Shown piece by piece: positions 50,177 to 58,696 of a stretch of 64,000 bases of DNA. Location of the stretch: the NCBI RefSeq assembly GCF_001641755.2, contig NZ_LRFG02000005.1:186001-250000 (forward strand), read 5' to 3'. Under the pieces are notes generated by a model, which saw only the letters and a list, made by a program, of their open reading frames with translations, ran no database searches and was not told the origin of the DNA. A program made the position numbers and the translations under genes. This DNA is from Microbulbifer flavimaris. GTDB taxonomy: Bacteria > Pseudomonadota > Gammaproteobacteria > Pseudomonadales > Cellvibrionaceae. The number at the start of each line of letters is the position of its first letter. Position 1 is the stretch's first letter.

Positions 50177-51355
50177 ATGAGAAAAAAACCTGAGAGGTCT
50201 GCGGCGGTGCGCCGCCTGGGCCTGATCATCTCCTTTGTGTTGCTCGGCGGCTCGCTGGTGCTCGCGCTGATTCTGCGGCCACTGGGTCCAAGTGCAGCAG
50301 AGCCGGCCCTCGCGCTGTTGGAGCCACTGAGCACGCCGGCGCCCGGGGCCGCCAACCTGCTATCAGTGCAGCCCCACCTGCAAGCCGCAGACTATGCCGA
50401 TACCCAGCGTCTCCTGGGAAAACTGTCCACCTATCTTGATCAGGCTCGCGAAGCCGGGTGGCTGACTCCGCTGACAGTAGTGGTTTTCCCGGAACACATT
50501 GGCACCTGGCTGGTGGCGGAGGGGGAGAGCGCGCTTGTCTTCGACTCATCCACCACCACAGGCGCGCTCACCTGGGCGGCGCTGGGTAACTTGCCCCAGT
50601 TTCTCTACCACCTGTCTGAAGCGAAGGAGGAAGACTCCTTCGCTGCAGCGTTGTTTCGCACAAAAGCGGAGTCGATGGCGGCCCAGTACCAGCGTGTATT
50701 CTCCGCACTGGCCTCCGAGTATGGCGTGACGGTGGTGGCCGGCTCGATACTGCTGCCGAATCCGATGGCGCAGGATGGTCAGCTGATTGCAGGCCGTGGG
50801 GCCCTGTACAACAGCAGCTTTGTCTTCTTTGCCGACGGTCGAATGGCCGGGCCGGTGCGCAAGGTTTACCCCATCGACAGCGAGCTGCCTTTCACTGAAC
50901 CGGCGGTGCTGGAGCATAGCCTGCCGGTATTCGAGACTCCTGCCGGTCATTTGGGGGTGCTGATCTGCGCAGACAGCTGGTACCCGGATACCTGGGCGCA
51001 GTTGGAAAGCGCCGAACTGGTAGCGGTACCTTCTTTCTCTTCACCAGACGGCATCTGGCAATCGCCGTGGGGTGGCTACAACGGCGCGCCGGCACCCGCC
51101 GACGTAACAGCTGCAGACGTTGGTCGTCTGACGGAGGCCGAAGCCTGGCGCAAATACGCGCTGGGGGGCCGCGGCCAACAACTGCGGGCCGGGATCAATA
51201 CTTTTCTGCGTGGCGACCTCTGGGATCTGGGCGACGATGGCCAGACCATGGCCGTGTTGGATGGGGAGCTGATCCTCGGCCAGCGCCGTGATACGGCCAT
51301 TATCTCCAGCCTCTGGCTCAATACTCACCAGGATGAGGTGACCTCCCGTGAATAA
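50177..51355 (+). CDS. membrane-anchored carbon-nitrogen hydrolase (nitrilase superfamily)
   Basis: A 392-residue protein. A basic N terminus (MRKKPERSAAVRRLG) precedes one helix at about 15-34, orienting the catalytic domain to the periplasm. The nitrilase triad is Glu106 (VVFPEH), Lys229 (RKVYP) and Cys264 (LICADSWYP). ATG 50177 lacks a strong Shine-Dalgarno; a TTG at 50108 is in frame. Nitrilases of this type cleave amides or transfer acyl groups, as in lipoprotein acyltransferase Lnt, but the single helix and length do not match Lnt. Its last eight bases overlap the amine oxidase start. First of five closely packed genes. Confidence 0.85.
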   Translation: MRKKPERSAAVRRLGLIISFVLLGGSLVLALILRPLGPSAAEPALALLEPLSTPAPGAANLLSVQPHLQAADYADTQRLLGKLSTYLDQAREAGWLTPLTVVVFPEHIGTWLVAEGESALVFDSSTTTGALTWAALGNLPQFLYHLSEAKEEDSFAAALFRTKAESMAAQYQRVFSALASEYGVTVVAGSILLPNPMAQDGQLIAGRGALYNSSFVFFADGRMAGPVRKVYPIDSELPFTEPAVLEHSLPVFETPAGHLGVLICADSWYPDTWAQLESAELVAVPSFSSPDGIWQSPWGGYNGAPAPADVTAADVGRLTEAEAWRKYALGGRGQQLRAGINTFLRGDLWDLGDDGQTMAVLDGELILGQRRDTAIISSLWLNTHQDEVTSRE

Positions 51356-52784
51356 GCACAATCATTATGCGGTGCCTCCGGATCTGTTGGATGTAGTGAT
51401 TATCGGCGCAGGTATTTCCGGGCTGTATGCTGCTCGGCAGTTGCGACCGCAGCACCGGATTGCAGTGCTGGAGGCACGCGACCGCGTGGGTGGTCGCCTC
51501 TGCAACCATCGCTTTGCCAATGGCGAGACGGTGGACATCGGTGGACAGTGGGTGGGGCCGGGGCAGGATCGGATGTACCGCTTGATCTCGGAGCTGGGCT
51601 TCGAGACCTGGCCGCTCTGGGACAGTGGTGACAACCTGCTCTGGGATAGTAATCGGGGACGGCGCTACAAAGGCACGATTCCCCGTATTGGGCCTCTGGC
51701 GCTGCTTGACCTGGGGCAGGCCATGGCGCGCTTTGAGAGGATGGCCAGAAGCATCGATACCGCGGCGCCGTGGGCCCATCCCAATGCCTCGAAGTGGGAT
51801 CGCCAGACTCTGGCGTCCTGGCTGCAGCGCAACTGCCGCACCCGGAGGGCACGGAAATTATTTGCCATTGGCATCGGCGCTGTATTTGCGGCAGAGCCGG
51901 AGGAACTGTCCCTGCTGCACGCCCTGTTTTATGCGCGCTCCGGAAACTCGCTGGAGACCCTGCTCTCGGTGACCGGCGGTGCCCAGCAGGACCGGGTCCA
52001 TGGTGGCACGGCAGGTCTCTGCACCCGTATGGCCAGAGAGCTGGGTGATGATCTGCACCTCAATGCGTCGGTCAGTTCGATAGAGCGGGAAGCCGAGGGA
52101 ACATTGCGGGTGTATTTTCACGGTGGTGTCCTCCGCTGTCGTCGACTGATTATGGCGCTGCCTCCTAACCAGGCGCTGCGCATCCAGTTTTCCCCCGCTC
52201 TATCGGCCCGGCGTGACCAGTTGTGGCAGCGTATGCCCGCGGGCAGCTGCATCAAATGTGTCGCCCGCTATGATCGCCCTTTCTGGCGGGACGAGGGGCT
52301 CTCCGGGCAGGTAACCAGCGTTCAGGGGCCGGTGCGGGTGGTATTCGATAATTCCGAGGCGGGTAGCGAGTCCGGACTGCTGATGGGCTTCCTCGAGGGT
52401 GAGGCCGCGCGACATTACGGCGGGGTCGATGCTGAGGTTCGCCGGCGGGATGTGCTCGACTGTTTCGCGCGCTATTTCGGTGATCAGGCCCGCCGCCCAT
52501 TGGAATATGTCGATCGGGACTGGAGCAGTGAGCCCTGGACCAGGGGATGCTACGCCGCCTTGATGCCGCCGGGCGTATGGACCCAGTATGGCCAGGTGCT
52601 GCGCGATGCGGATGGTCCAATTCATTACGCAGGAACGGAATCAGCTACGGAGTGGTACGGCTATATGGAAGGGGCTCTGCAAGCTGCCGAGCGCGCCGTC
52701 GGGGAGGTTCGCGAAGCTTTGTCACAGAACGCGGTCGAATTGCCATCGCTGAGCCGTCAACAGTGGGAGGCGCCCCGTGTGTGA
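51348..52784 (+). CDS. FAD-dependent amine oxidase
   Basis: A 478-residue flavoprotein. The N-terminal dinucleotide fold is VVIIGAGISGLYAARQL, followed by VLEARDRVGGRL, the monoamine-oxidase family signature. The C-terminal FAD block GPIHYAGTESATEWYGYMEGALQAAERA is also typical; the Thr-Glu-Ser in place of a covalent-Cys motif indicates non-covalent FAD. There is no signal peptide, so it is cytoplasmic. Start is GTG 51348, with GAGG upstream. It shares eight bases with the nitrilase before it and eight with the C69-like gene after it, strong evidence of one operon. Substrate unknown. Confidence 0.9.
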   Translation: MNKHNHYAVPPDLLDVVIIGAGISGLYAARQLRPQHRIAVLEARDRVGGRLCNHRFANGETVDIGGQWVGPGQDRMYRLISELGFETWPLWDSGDNLLWDSNRGRRYKGTIPRIGPLALLDLGQAMARFERMARSIDTAAPWAHPNASKWDRQTLASWLQRNCRTRRARKLFAIGIGAVFAAEPEELSLLHALFYARSGNSLETLLSVTGGAQQDRVHGGTAGLCTRMARELGDDLHLNASVSSIEREAEGTLRVYFHGGVLRCRRLIMALPPNQALRIQFSPALSARRDQLWQRMPAGSCIKCVARYDRPFWRDEGLSGQVTSVQGPVRVVFDNSEAGSESGLLMGFLEGEAARHYGGVDAEVRRRDVLDCFARYFGDQARRPLEYVDRDWSSEPWTRGCYAALMPPGVWTQYGQVLRDADGPIHYAGTESATEWYGYMEGALQAAERAVGEVREALSQNAVELPSLSRQQWEAPRV

Positions 52785-53991
52785 CACGCTGGTCTGGCGC
52801 GGGCAGGGAGAGACCTGGCTGGCGAAAAACAGTGATCGCGATCCCTACGAGGCGCAGCGGGTGGAGGTAGTGCCTGCAGTGTGTGGGGACAGGAGTCCGC
52901 GTTTGCGCTGTACCTGGATCGAAATTCCCCAGGTGCCCGATCGTCACGCCTGCATTATCGGCCGCCCCGCCTGGATGTGGGGGGCGGAAATGGGGGTGAA
53001 CCAGTGCGGGGTGGCGATTGGCAACGAAGCCATTTTTTCCCGGCGGGTACTGAAGCGCGGTGAAGCCTTGCTCGGCATGGATCTGGTGCGCCTGGGTCTG
53101 GAGCGCGGAGCTTCGGCCGAAGAGGCACTGGAAGTGATCATCGCATTACTGGAAGCGCATGGTCAGGGCGGGCCGGCGGGTTTCAGTCAGCGGGACTTCC
53201 GCTATGACAACAGTTTCCTCATCGCCGATCAAAACAGTGCCTGGAAACTGGAGACGGCAGGGCGCCAGTGGGCAGCGTCCCGGGTCGACAGGTTCGACAG
53301 CATCTCCAACGCGCTCACCATCGGTGTAGAAGCCGATCGGGTTCATCCCGATCTGGCATCAGTGCCGGGCGGGCAGGGCAGCTTCCGGCGGCGCTTTGAT
53401 ACCTGGTTGCGTCCGTATTTTGGAGCCAGCAAGCGTCGCAGAGCTTCCAGCTGGAAAGCCCTCAGCGCCCTGCCACAACACGGTGTTGGCTTCCGGCACT
53501 TTGCCGCAATTCTTCGGCAGCACCGCAAGGCCGGGCCCAGTGGTAATGGCGATCTGTGCATGCATGCCGCGCCGTCAGAGTCACCGCTCGCCTTCCTGCG
53601 TCCCTCCCAGACCACCAATGCCATGATTGTGCAGTTACGGGAGGAGGGTCCGCGTGTGACCTTCACCGGCACTGCGGCCACCTGCTGTAGCCTCTTTCAC
53701 CCAGTCGATTTTAGCGGCCGGTGGCAGGTGTGCGAGCCGGATTTGTGGGAACAGCACCGGGTCCATATGACCAGTTCGATCGCGCGCGGGAGCAGCGCAA
53801 CCCTACTGGAACAGATCAACGCCGCAGAGGCGGAGATATTCAAAGCTGTCGGTGCGGGAAGGCTGCGGGATGCGGAGAGCCTGGCCCGGAAATATTCAGC
53901 CGAACTGTTCAAGCTGCGCATGCAGGTGGAGACGGCATCAATCAATAAGTCAGATGAATTCAAACCAAGCAGTACTGAGGAGATCTCATGA
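52777..53991 (+). CDS. C69/secernin-like N-terminal-nucleophile hydrolase
   Basis: A 404-residue protein starting at GTG 52777 with Cys as residue 2 (MCDTLVW). After Met removal, Cys would be the N-terminal nucleophile as in C69 dipeptidases and secernins. WLAKNSDRDPYEAQRVE, GAEMGVNQCGVAIGNEA and the later YDNSFLIAD and METAGRQWA-like blocks (LETAGRQWAASRV) match this family. No signal peptide. It could cleave dipeptides or deacylate a small amide. Overlaps the amine oxidase by eight bases and the next gene by four (ATGA). Confidence 0.88.
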   Translation: MCDTLVWRGQGETWLAKNSDRDPYEAQRVEVVPAVCGDRSPRLRCTWIEIPQVPDRHACIIGRPAWMWGAEMGVNQCGVAIGNEAIFSRRVLKRGEALLGMDLVRLGLERGASAEEALEVIIALLEAHGQGGPAGFSQRDFRYDNSFLIADQNSAWKLETAGRQWAASRVDRFDSISNALTIGVEADRVHPDLASVPGGQGSFRRRFDTWLRPYFGASKRRRASSWKALSALPQHGVGFRHFAAILRQHRKAGPSGNGDLCMHAAPSESPLAFLRPSQTTNAMIVQLREEGPRVTFTGTAATCCSLFHPVDFSGRWQVCEPDLWEQHRVHMTSSIARGSSATLLEQINAAEAEIFKAVGAGRLRDAESLARKYSAELFKLRMQVETASINKSDEFKPSSTEEIS

Positions 53992-55382
53992 CGTCAGCCA
54001 AGACAATGCTCAGCTTTTCCGTTGCCGCGTTCACTTTCGCAGTGCTGGCGGGCTGCGGTCAGCGGGGCCCAGATTCCGAGCCTGCTCCGGGATCCGATGT
54101 GGGGGAGCCGCAAGCTGAACAGCAAGCCTCAACTACTGCGAACCACGCCGAGGGCGAAAAAATGCAATCCATGGATCAACTGGCCCGGGAGTACGTGCTG
54201 CTGGTGCTGTCGCTCGGCAACCACGACGACAACTATGTGGATGCCTATTACGGCCCGGAACAGTTACGGGAAAATGCCAGGCAGAATACTGCGAGCCCGG
54301 CTGAGCTCGCGGAAAAGGCGATGGAGCTTTCCGGCAAGCTTGAGGCCATGCCCGAGCCAGCGGACGAAATGGAAAAGCTGCGCCACCACTACCTGAAAAC
54401 CCAGTTGCGCGCGGTAGCAGCCCACGCAGAGAGCCTGACCGGAAATGGCTCGCGGGATTTCGATCGCGAGGCGGAGCTACTTTACGATACACAGCCGCCA
54501 AAACAGGCATTCTCAGAATTTGAGCCCGCCCTGGCAGAGCTGGAAGAGCTGTTGCCTGGCGAGGGGCCGCTGCATGAGCGCGTGCAGGCATTCCGCAAGC
54601 AGTTTGAGATACCCGCCGACAAGCTGCCGGCTGTGTTCGAGGCAGCGATCGATGCCTGTCGGGAACGGACCAGGAAATATATCGAGTTACCGGCGAACGA
54701 ACAGTTCACCCTGGAGTATGTCACCGACAAACCCTGGAGTGGCTACAACTGGTATCAGGGCGATGCCAACAGCCTGATCCAGATGAATACAGAATTGCCG
54801 GTGATGATCGACCGGGCAATCGACCTGGGTTGTCACGAAGGCTATCCGGGCCATCACACCTACAATGCGCTGCTGGAGCAGAAGCTGGTGAAAGACCGCG
54901 GCTGGATCGAGTTCAGTGTCTACCCACTATTCAGTCCGCAGTCCCTGATTGCCGAGGGCAGTGCCAATTACGGGATCGAATTGGCCTTCCCGGGTGAGGA
55001 AAAAACCCAGTTCGAGCGTGAGGTCCTGTACCCGCTGGCGGATCTCGATCCCTCTCAGGCAGAGAAATATGACCGCGTACTGGAGTTGATCGATACGGTG
55101 AGTTTTGCCGGTAACACCATCGCGCGGCAATACATCAATGGCGAGATCGATGGGGACAGGGCGGTGGAATTGTTCGAGAAGTACGCTTTGATGAGCCCCG
55201 AGAAGGCACGTCAGCGCAAGCGCTTCGTGGATACCTACGGTGCCTACGTAATCAACTATAACTGGGGCAAACAGCTGGTCGCGGACTACATAGAGGAGGG
55301 CGCGGGGAGTGAGGAGGAGCGCTGGCAGCGCTTTTCCAGACTGCTTTCTTCGCCGCGACTGCCATCCTCCCTCAACTGGTAA
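53988..55382 (+). CDS. DUF885-family lipoprotein 3 (short form)
   Basis: A 464-residue lipoprotein, about 150 residues shorter than the other two. Leader MTSAKTMLSFSVAAFTFAVLAGC, acylated Cys at 23. The motif CHEGYPGHHTYNALLEQ keeps HExxPGHH, and LIAEGSANYGIELAF may hold the additional Glu. The region before the motif is shorter. The start overlaps the C69-like gene (ATGA), so it is part of the same operon. It is the only exported soluble domain in that run besides the anchored nitrilase. Confidence 0.88.
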   Translation: MTSAKTMLSFSVAAFTFAVLAGCGQRGPDSEPAPGSDVGEPQAEQQASTTANHAEGEKMQSMDQLAREYVLLVLSLGNHDDNYVDAYYGPEQLRENARQNTASPAELAEKAMELSGKLEAMPEPADEMEKLRHHYLKTQLRAVAAHAESLTGNGSRDFDREAELLYDTQPPKQAFSEFEPALAELEELLPGEGPLHERVQAFRKQFEIPADKLPAVFEAAIDACRERTRKYIELPANEQFTLEYVTDKPWSGYNWYQGDANSLIQMNTELPVMIDRAIDLGCHEGYPGHHTYNALLEQKLVKDRGWIEFSVYPLFSPQSLIAEGSANYGIELAFPGEEKTQFEREVLYPLADLDPSQAEKYDRVLELIDTVSFAGNTIARQYINGEIDGDRAVELFEKYALMSPEKARQRKRFVDTYGAYVINYNWGKQLVADYIEEGAGSEEERWQRFSRLLSSPRLPSSLNW

Positions 55383-55384
55383 GG

Positions 55385-55768
55385 ATGATGGATTATCAGG
55401 CCGCCCGGGAGTATTTGATGGGCCACCCCGAAGCCAAAGAGGACTTTCCCTTTGGCCCGGCGGTGGCGGTATTCAAGATCAGGGGCAAGATGTTCGCCAC
55501 CCTGGCGGTTGAAAATGGCGTACCGAGGACCAATCTCAAGTGCGACCCCGACGAGGCCCAGGCATTGCGGGATATCTTCACCGGTGTGTTACCGGGTTAT
55601 CATATGAACAAGCGGCACTGGAATACCGTACTGTTGAATGGCAGTGTGCCGGACAATGAAATTGAGCAAATGATGGATCGGTCCTATGGCCTTGTCGTCC
55701 GTCAGTTGCGAAAAGGCGAGAGGGAGGCGCTGGAATTGCTCTATGGCGCCAGGGCCGTCTACCGCTGA
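55385..55768 (+). CDS. MmcQ/YjbR-family small protein
   Basis: A 127-residue CyaY-like DNA-binding/double-wing fold protein of the MmcQ/YjbR family (DUF419). KEDFPFGPAVAVFKIRGKMFATLAV and the C-terminal GYHMNKRHWNTVLLNGSVPDNEIEQMMDRSYGLV are the conserved parts. Two consecutive ATGs (55385, 55388) are possible starts. It lies three bases after the DUF885 stop, so it is co-transcribed. Biochemical role unknown; E. coli YjbR is a putative DNA-binding protein. Confidence 0.88.
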   Translation: MMDYQAAREYLMGHPEAKEDFPFGPAVAVFKIRGKMFATLAVENGVPRTNLKCDPDEAQALRDIFTGVLPGYHMNKRHWNTVLLNGSVPDNEIEQMMDRSYGLVVRQLRKGEREALELLYGARAVYR

Positions 55769-55793
55769 TTAAGAGAACATATTGGGAGAAGAA

Positions 55794-56648
55794 GTGAACG
55801 AATATATTGTCGACGTCACGGCGGAAAACGCTCAGCAGGTACTGATCGACGAATCCATGAAGCGCCCGGTGCTGGTGGACTTCTGGGCCGACTGGTGCGA
55901 GCCGTGCAAGCAGCTGATGCCGGTACTGGAGAAGCTGGCCAACGAATACCAGGGGCAGTTCCTGCTGGCCAAGGTCAATGCGGATACCGAGCAGATGCTG
56001 GCGGGCCAGCTGGGCGTGCGCAGCCTGCCCACGGTCATGGTGCTGAAAGAAGGCCAGCCGGTGGACGGCTTTGCCGGGGCTCAGCCGGAGAAGCAGATCC
56101 GCGAGATGCTGGAAAAGTACCTGCCCAAGGCCTGGGAGCTGCAGTTCCAGCAGGCCCAGAAGCTGGTGGGTGAGGGCAAGCTGGATGAAGCGCTGCCGGT
56201 GCTGCGCCAGGTCTACACCGAGTCCGGTGAGCGGGCGGATATCGCCAAGCAGCTGGCGGCGGTCCTGCTGGAGCTGAACCGCGTGCCGGAAGCCGAAGAG
56301 ATCCTGGGCAAGATCCTGCTGGCGGATCAGGATGCGGACTACCAGCAGCTGATGTCGCAGCTGGAACTGAAGCAGCAGGCGGCAGAATCCCCGGAAATCA
56401 AGGCGCTGGAACAGGCGCTGGCGACTAATCCTGATGACTGGGACTCCGGCTACAAGCTGGCGGTGCAGTACAGTCAGAACCACCGCCATGAGGAGGCATT
56501 GGACCTGTTGCTGGATATCCTGCGCAGCGACATGAACTTTGCTGACGGTGCGGCGAAGCAGGCCTACCTGGATGTGGTCAAGAGCCTGGGCGCAGGTGAC
56601 CCCCTGGCGGCAAAGTACCAGCGTAAACTGATGACGCTTTTGTATTGA
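55794..56648 (+). CDS. cnoX: thioredoxin-TPR co-chaperone (YbbN/CnoX)
   Basis: A 284-residue protein. GTG 55794 has GGGAG nearby; a TTG four codons earlier is less likely. Residues 1-110 form a thioredoxin domain with WADWCEPCKQL (CxxC with Glu-Pro) and a cis-Pro (SLPTVMV). About 120-284 are TPR-like helices (KLVGEGKLDEALPVLRQVY ... AEEILGKILLADQDADYQQLM). CnoX proteins hold misfolding clients and hand them to GroEL/DnaK during oxidative stress. The CEPC motif suggests that redox activity is retained, unlike E. coli YbbN. Confidence 0.92.
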   Translation: MNEYIVDVTAENAQQVLIDESMKRPVLVDFWADWCEPCKQLMPVLEKLANEYQGQFLLAKVNADTEQMLAGQLGVRSLPTVMVLKEGQPVDGFAGAQPEKQIREMLEKYLPKAWELQFQQAQKLVGEGKLDEALPVLRQVYTESGERADIAKQLAAVLLELNRVPEAEEILGKILLADQDADYQQLMSQLELKQQAAESPEIKALEQALATNPDDWDSGYKLAVQYSQNHRHEEALDLLLDILRSDMNFADGAAKQAYLDVVKSLGAGDPLAAKYQRKLMTLLY

Positions 56649-56685
56649 GTCGGTTGCAAAAGCAAGAGAGTGACGGAGTACAACC

Positions 56686-57003
56686 GTGTATAAGCTCTGT
56701 GTGTATATCCCCGAGACCCACCTCGAGAAGGTGAAGCAGGCGTTGTTTGTAGCCGGTGCAGGTCGTATCGGCGACTACGACAGCTGTTGCTTCCAGGTGG
56801 CCGGTACCGGCCAGTTTCGGCCTCTTGAGGGGAGCCAGCCATTTATTGGTCAGCAGGGCGAGGTGGAGCGGGTATCGGAATACCGGGTGGAGATGGTCTG
56901 TGCTGATAACCTGGTGGACGGGGCGCTGGCCGCTCTGCGCGCCGCGCACCCCTATGAAGAGCCGGCTTTCGACCTCTGGAAACTGGACGATCGCTGTAAC
57001 TGA
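56686..57003 (+). CDS. YqfO/NIF3-type small domain protein
   Basis: A 105-residue protein, GTG start with GGAG nine bases upstream. LCVYIPETHLEKVKQALFVAGAGRIGDYDSCCFQV and the final AALRAAHPYEEPAFDLWKL match the stand-alone form of the YqfO insert domain found inside NIF3/DUF34 proteins. The AHPYEEPA ending resembles CutA-like trimer folds. A metal- or nucleotide-linked role is supposed for the family, but it is unproven. It follows cnoX by 37 bases. Confidence 0.85.
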   Translation: MYKLCVYIPETHLEKVKQALFVAGAGRIGDYDSCCFQVAGTGQFRPLEGSQPFIGQQGEVERVSEYRVEMVCADNLVDGALAALRAAHPYEEPAFDLWKLDDRCN

Positions 57004-57084
57004 TTGCTCCCCATGCCGGATGATTGGCCTCCGATCAAGAGGGGCTAAAGTCCGGCCCTTTCCTCTTAATCCAGCGCAACAATA

Positions 57085-58059
57085 ATGAAGAAAAAGGAGC
57101 GCGCCGTGAAATCCCCGGCAATTCCCATTGGCCCCGTCCTGCTAACCCTGTCGCTGCTGGTAGGGTGCCAATATTTTCCATTATCCAAGGACAGCCTGGC
57201 TGATGGCGTCGGCGAAGCACGTTTGCTCAGGCTCCCGTACACGAGTCGAGTGGATGGCTCAAGCCGCGAATATTTTGTCTATCTGCCGCGAGGGTATGGA
57301 GAGCAGCCGGAGAAGACCTGGCCAGTCCTGATGCACTTGCATGGCAACGGGGAGCGCGGTAACGGTGGAGATGATCTCGACTATACGCTGATCCATGGAC
57401 CTCTTTACGAGGCCTGGATTCAGAAGCGTGACCTGCCATTTATTATCTTGGTCCCGCAGCTACACATGTTCGGGATGGACAAAAAGGTGAGCTACATTGC
57501 CAACCGCTCGCGTGACAGTATCCCGGATCGTCTCGCTGCCGGTGTACCAGAGCGCAAATATATCCAGCCTCGTGGCCGGATGAGTATTGGACAGCCGGTC
57601 TCAGGGTGGGATGAAATACCCGAGGGTCTGCCCTGGGGCTGGGAAAAAGTCGAAGCCGATTTGATTGCGATGCTCGATCATGTCAGCGAGCGTTACCGTG
57701 TGGATGATCACCGCATCTACCTGACGGGGCTCAGTTACGGCGGCTTTGGCAGCTGGTATATGGCCAGTCGCCATCCGGAAAAATTTGCCGCTGTGGCACC
57801 GGTGGTGGGCTGGGGCCATCCAAACCTGATGGCGCCAATTGCGCAGAATAAAGTGCCGGTGTGGGTCTTTGCCGGTGGGCGTGACCGAACGGTGGAAAAG
57901 TCTTATTTCTATGCCGGGGTGAATCGTCTCGAGGAGATGGGCGGTGAGGTTCGTTTTACCGTTCATGAAGACATGTCCCATGACGTCTGGCGCCGGGTCT
58001 ACGAGGGGCAGGACTTGTATCAGTGGCTGCTGCAGCAATCCCTGGAAAAGTCGCCGTGA
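57085..58059 (+). CDS. alpha/beta-hydrolase lipoprotein (esterase-like)
   Basis: A 324-residue lipoprotein: leader with LLTLSLLVGC, acylated Cys near 28. The hydrolase triad appears as Ser in GLSYGGFGSW, Asp in AGGRDRTVE and His in EDMSHDVWRRVY. HLHGNGERGNGG forms the oxyanion loop. The layout resembles feruloyl esterase/PHB-depolymerase-type hydrolases with an ER-x-G-x-G lid. AAGGAG lies close to the ATG. It may release ester-linked groups from polymers at the cell surface; the substrate is unknown. Confidence 0.88.
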   Translation: MKKKERAVKSPAIPIGPVLLTLSLLVGCQYFPLSKDSLADGVGEARLLRLPYTSRVDGSSREYFVYLPRGYGEQPEKTWPVLMHLHGNGERGNGGDDLDYTLIHGPLYEAWIQKRDLPFIILVPQLHMFGMDKKVSYIANRSRDSIPDRLAAGVPERKYIQPRGRMSIGQPVSGWDEIPEGLPWGWEKVEADLIAMLDHVSERYRVDDHRIYLTGLSYGGFGSWYMASRHPEKFAAVAPVVGWGHPNLMAPIAQNKVPVWVFAGGRDRTVEKSYFYAGVNRLEEMGGEVRFTVHEDMSHDVWRRVYEGQDLYQWLLQQSLEKSP

Positions 58060-58081
58060 GCGTATTGCACGCGGAGAGTGG

Positions 58082-58621
58082 TCAGAGCTTGCGGGCAATA
58101 ATGCCCCGATGAAGCCCAAATTGTCCGCGACGGCGGTCACTGAAATAGTGCTTCAGCGTCTCCGTCATAATCGGGAAGGCCATCTCATCCCACGGGATCT
58201 CTTCTTCCCGGAAGAGCTCGACTTCCAGGGATTCGGGGCCGGGCCCGAAATTGGTGTCGGTCAGTTCGCCCCGGTACACCAGGTACACCTGATTGATATG
58301 GGGGATATCGTAGACGGTATAGAGATCGTCCACGCGAATGCTCGCCCGGGCTTCTTCCCAGGATTCCCGCAGGGCGCCTTCCTCACTGCTCTCGCCATTT
58401 TCCATAAAGCCCGCCGGTAGGGTCCATAGTCCCAGGCGCGGCTCAATAGCGCGCTTGCATAGCAGAACGCGGTCCCCGAGATAGGGCATCACACCGACGA
58501 TCACGCGTGGATTGATATAGTGGATGGCGCCGCACTCAATGCAGAGGTGGCGGGGGCGGTCGTCGCCCTCGGGAATGGCAAAGGAAACGGACGCACTGCC
58601 GCAGTGACAACAGAATTTCAT
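58082..58621 (-). CDS. NUDIX hydrolase with N-terminal zinc ribbon
   Basis: A 179-residue protein. CCHCG ... CIECG (residues about 4-35) forms a zinc ribbon as in NudC-like enzymes. The Nudix box GFMENGESSEEGALRESWEEA (near 70-91) has the conserved Gly, Glu, Arg-Glu and Glu-Glu. It would hydrolyse a nucleotide diphosphate linked to another group, possibly NADH or ADP-ribose. It is shorter than E. coli NudC and lacks the SQPWPFPQS motif of that enzyme, so true NADH pyrophosphatase activity is uncertain. Downstream of arcA on the same strand, separated by 75 bases. Confidence 0.9.
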   Translation of the reverse strand: MKFCCHCGSASVSFAIPEGDDRPRHLCIECGAIHYINPRVIVGVMPYLGDRVLLCKRAIEPRLGLWTLPAGFMENGESSEEGALRESWEEARASIRVDDLYTVYDIPHINQVYLVYRGELTDTNFGPGPESLEVELFREEEIPWDEMAFPIMTETLKHYFSDRRRGQFGLHRGIIARKL

Positions 58622-58696
58622 GGCGTCAGTATACCCCGCTCACCCGCCGCCGTCAGTGCCTGTGGGGTGGTGGGGAGCGAAATGGTAGTTAGGCTC

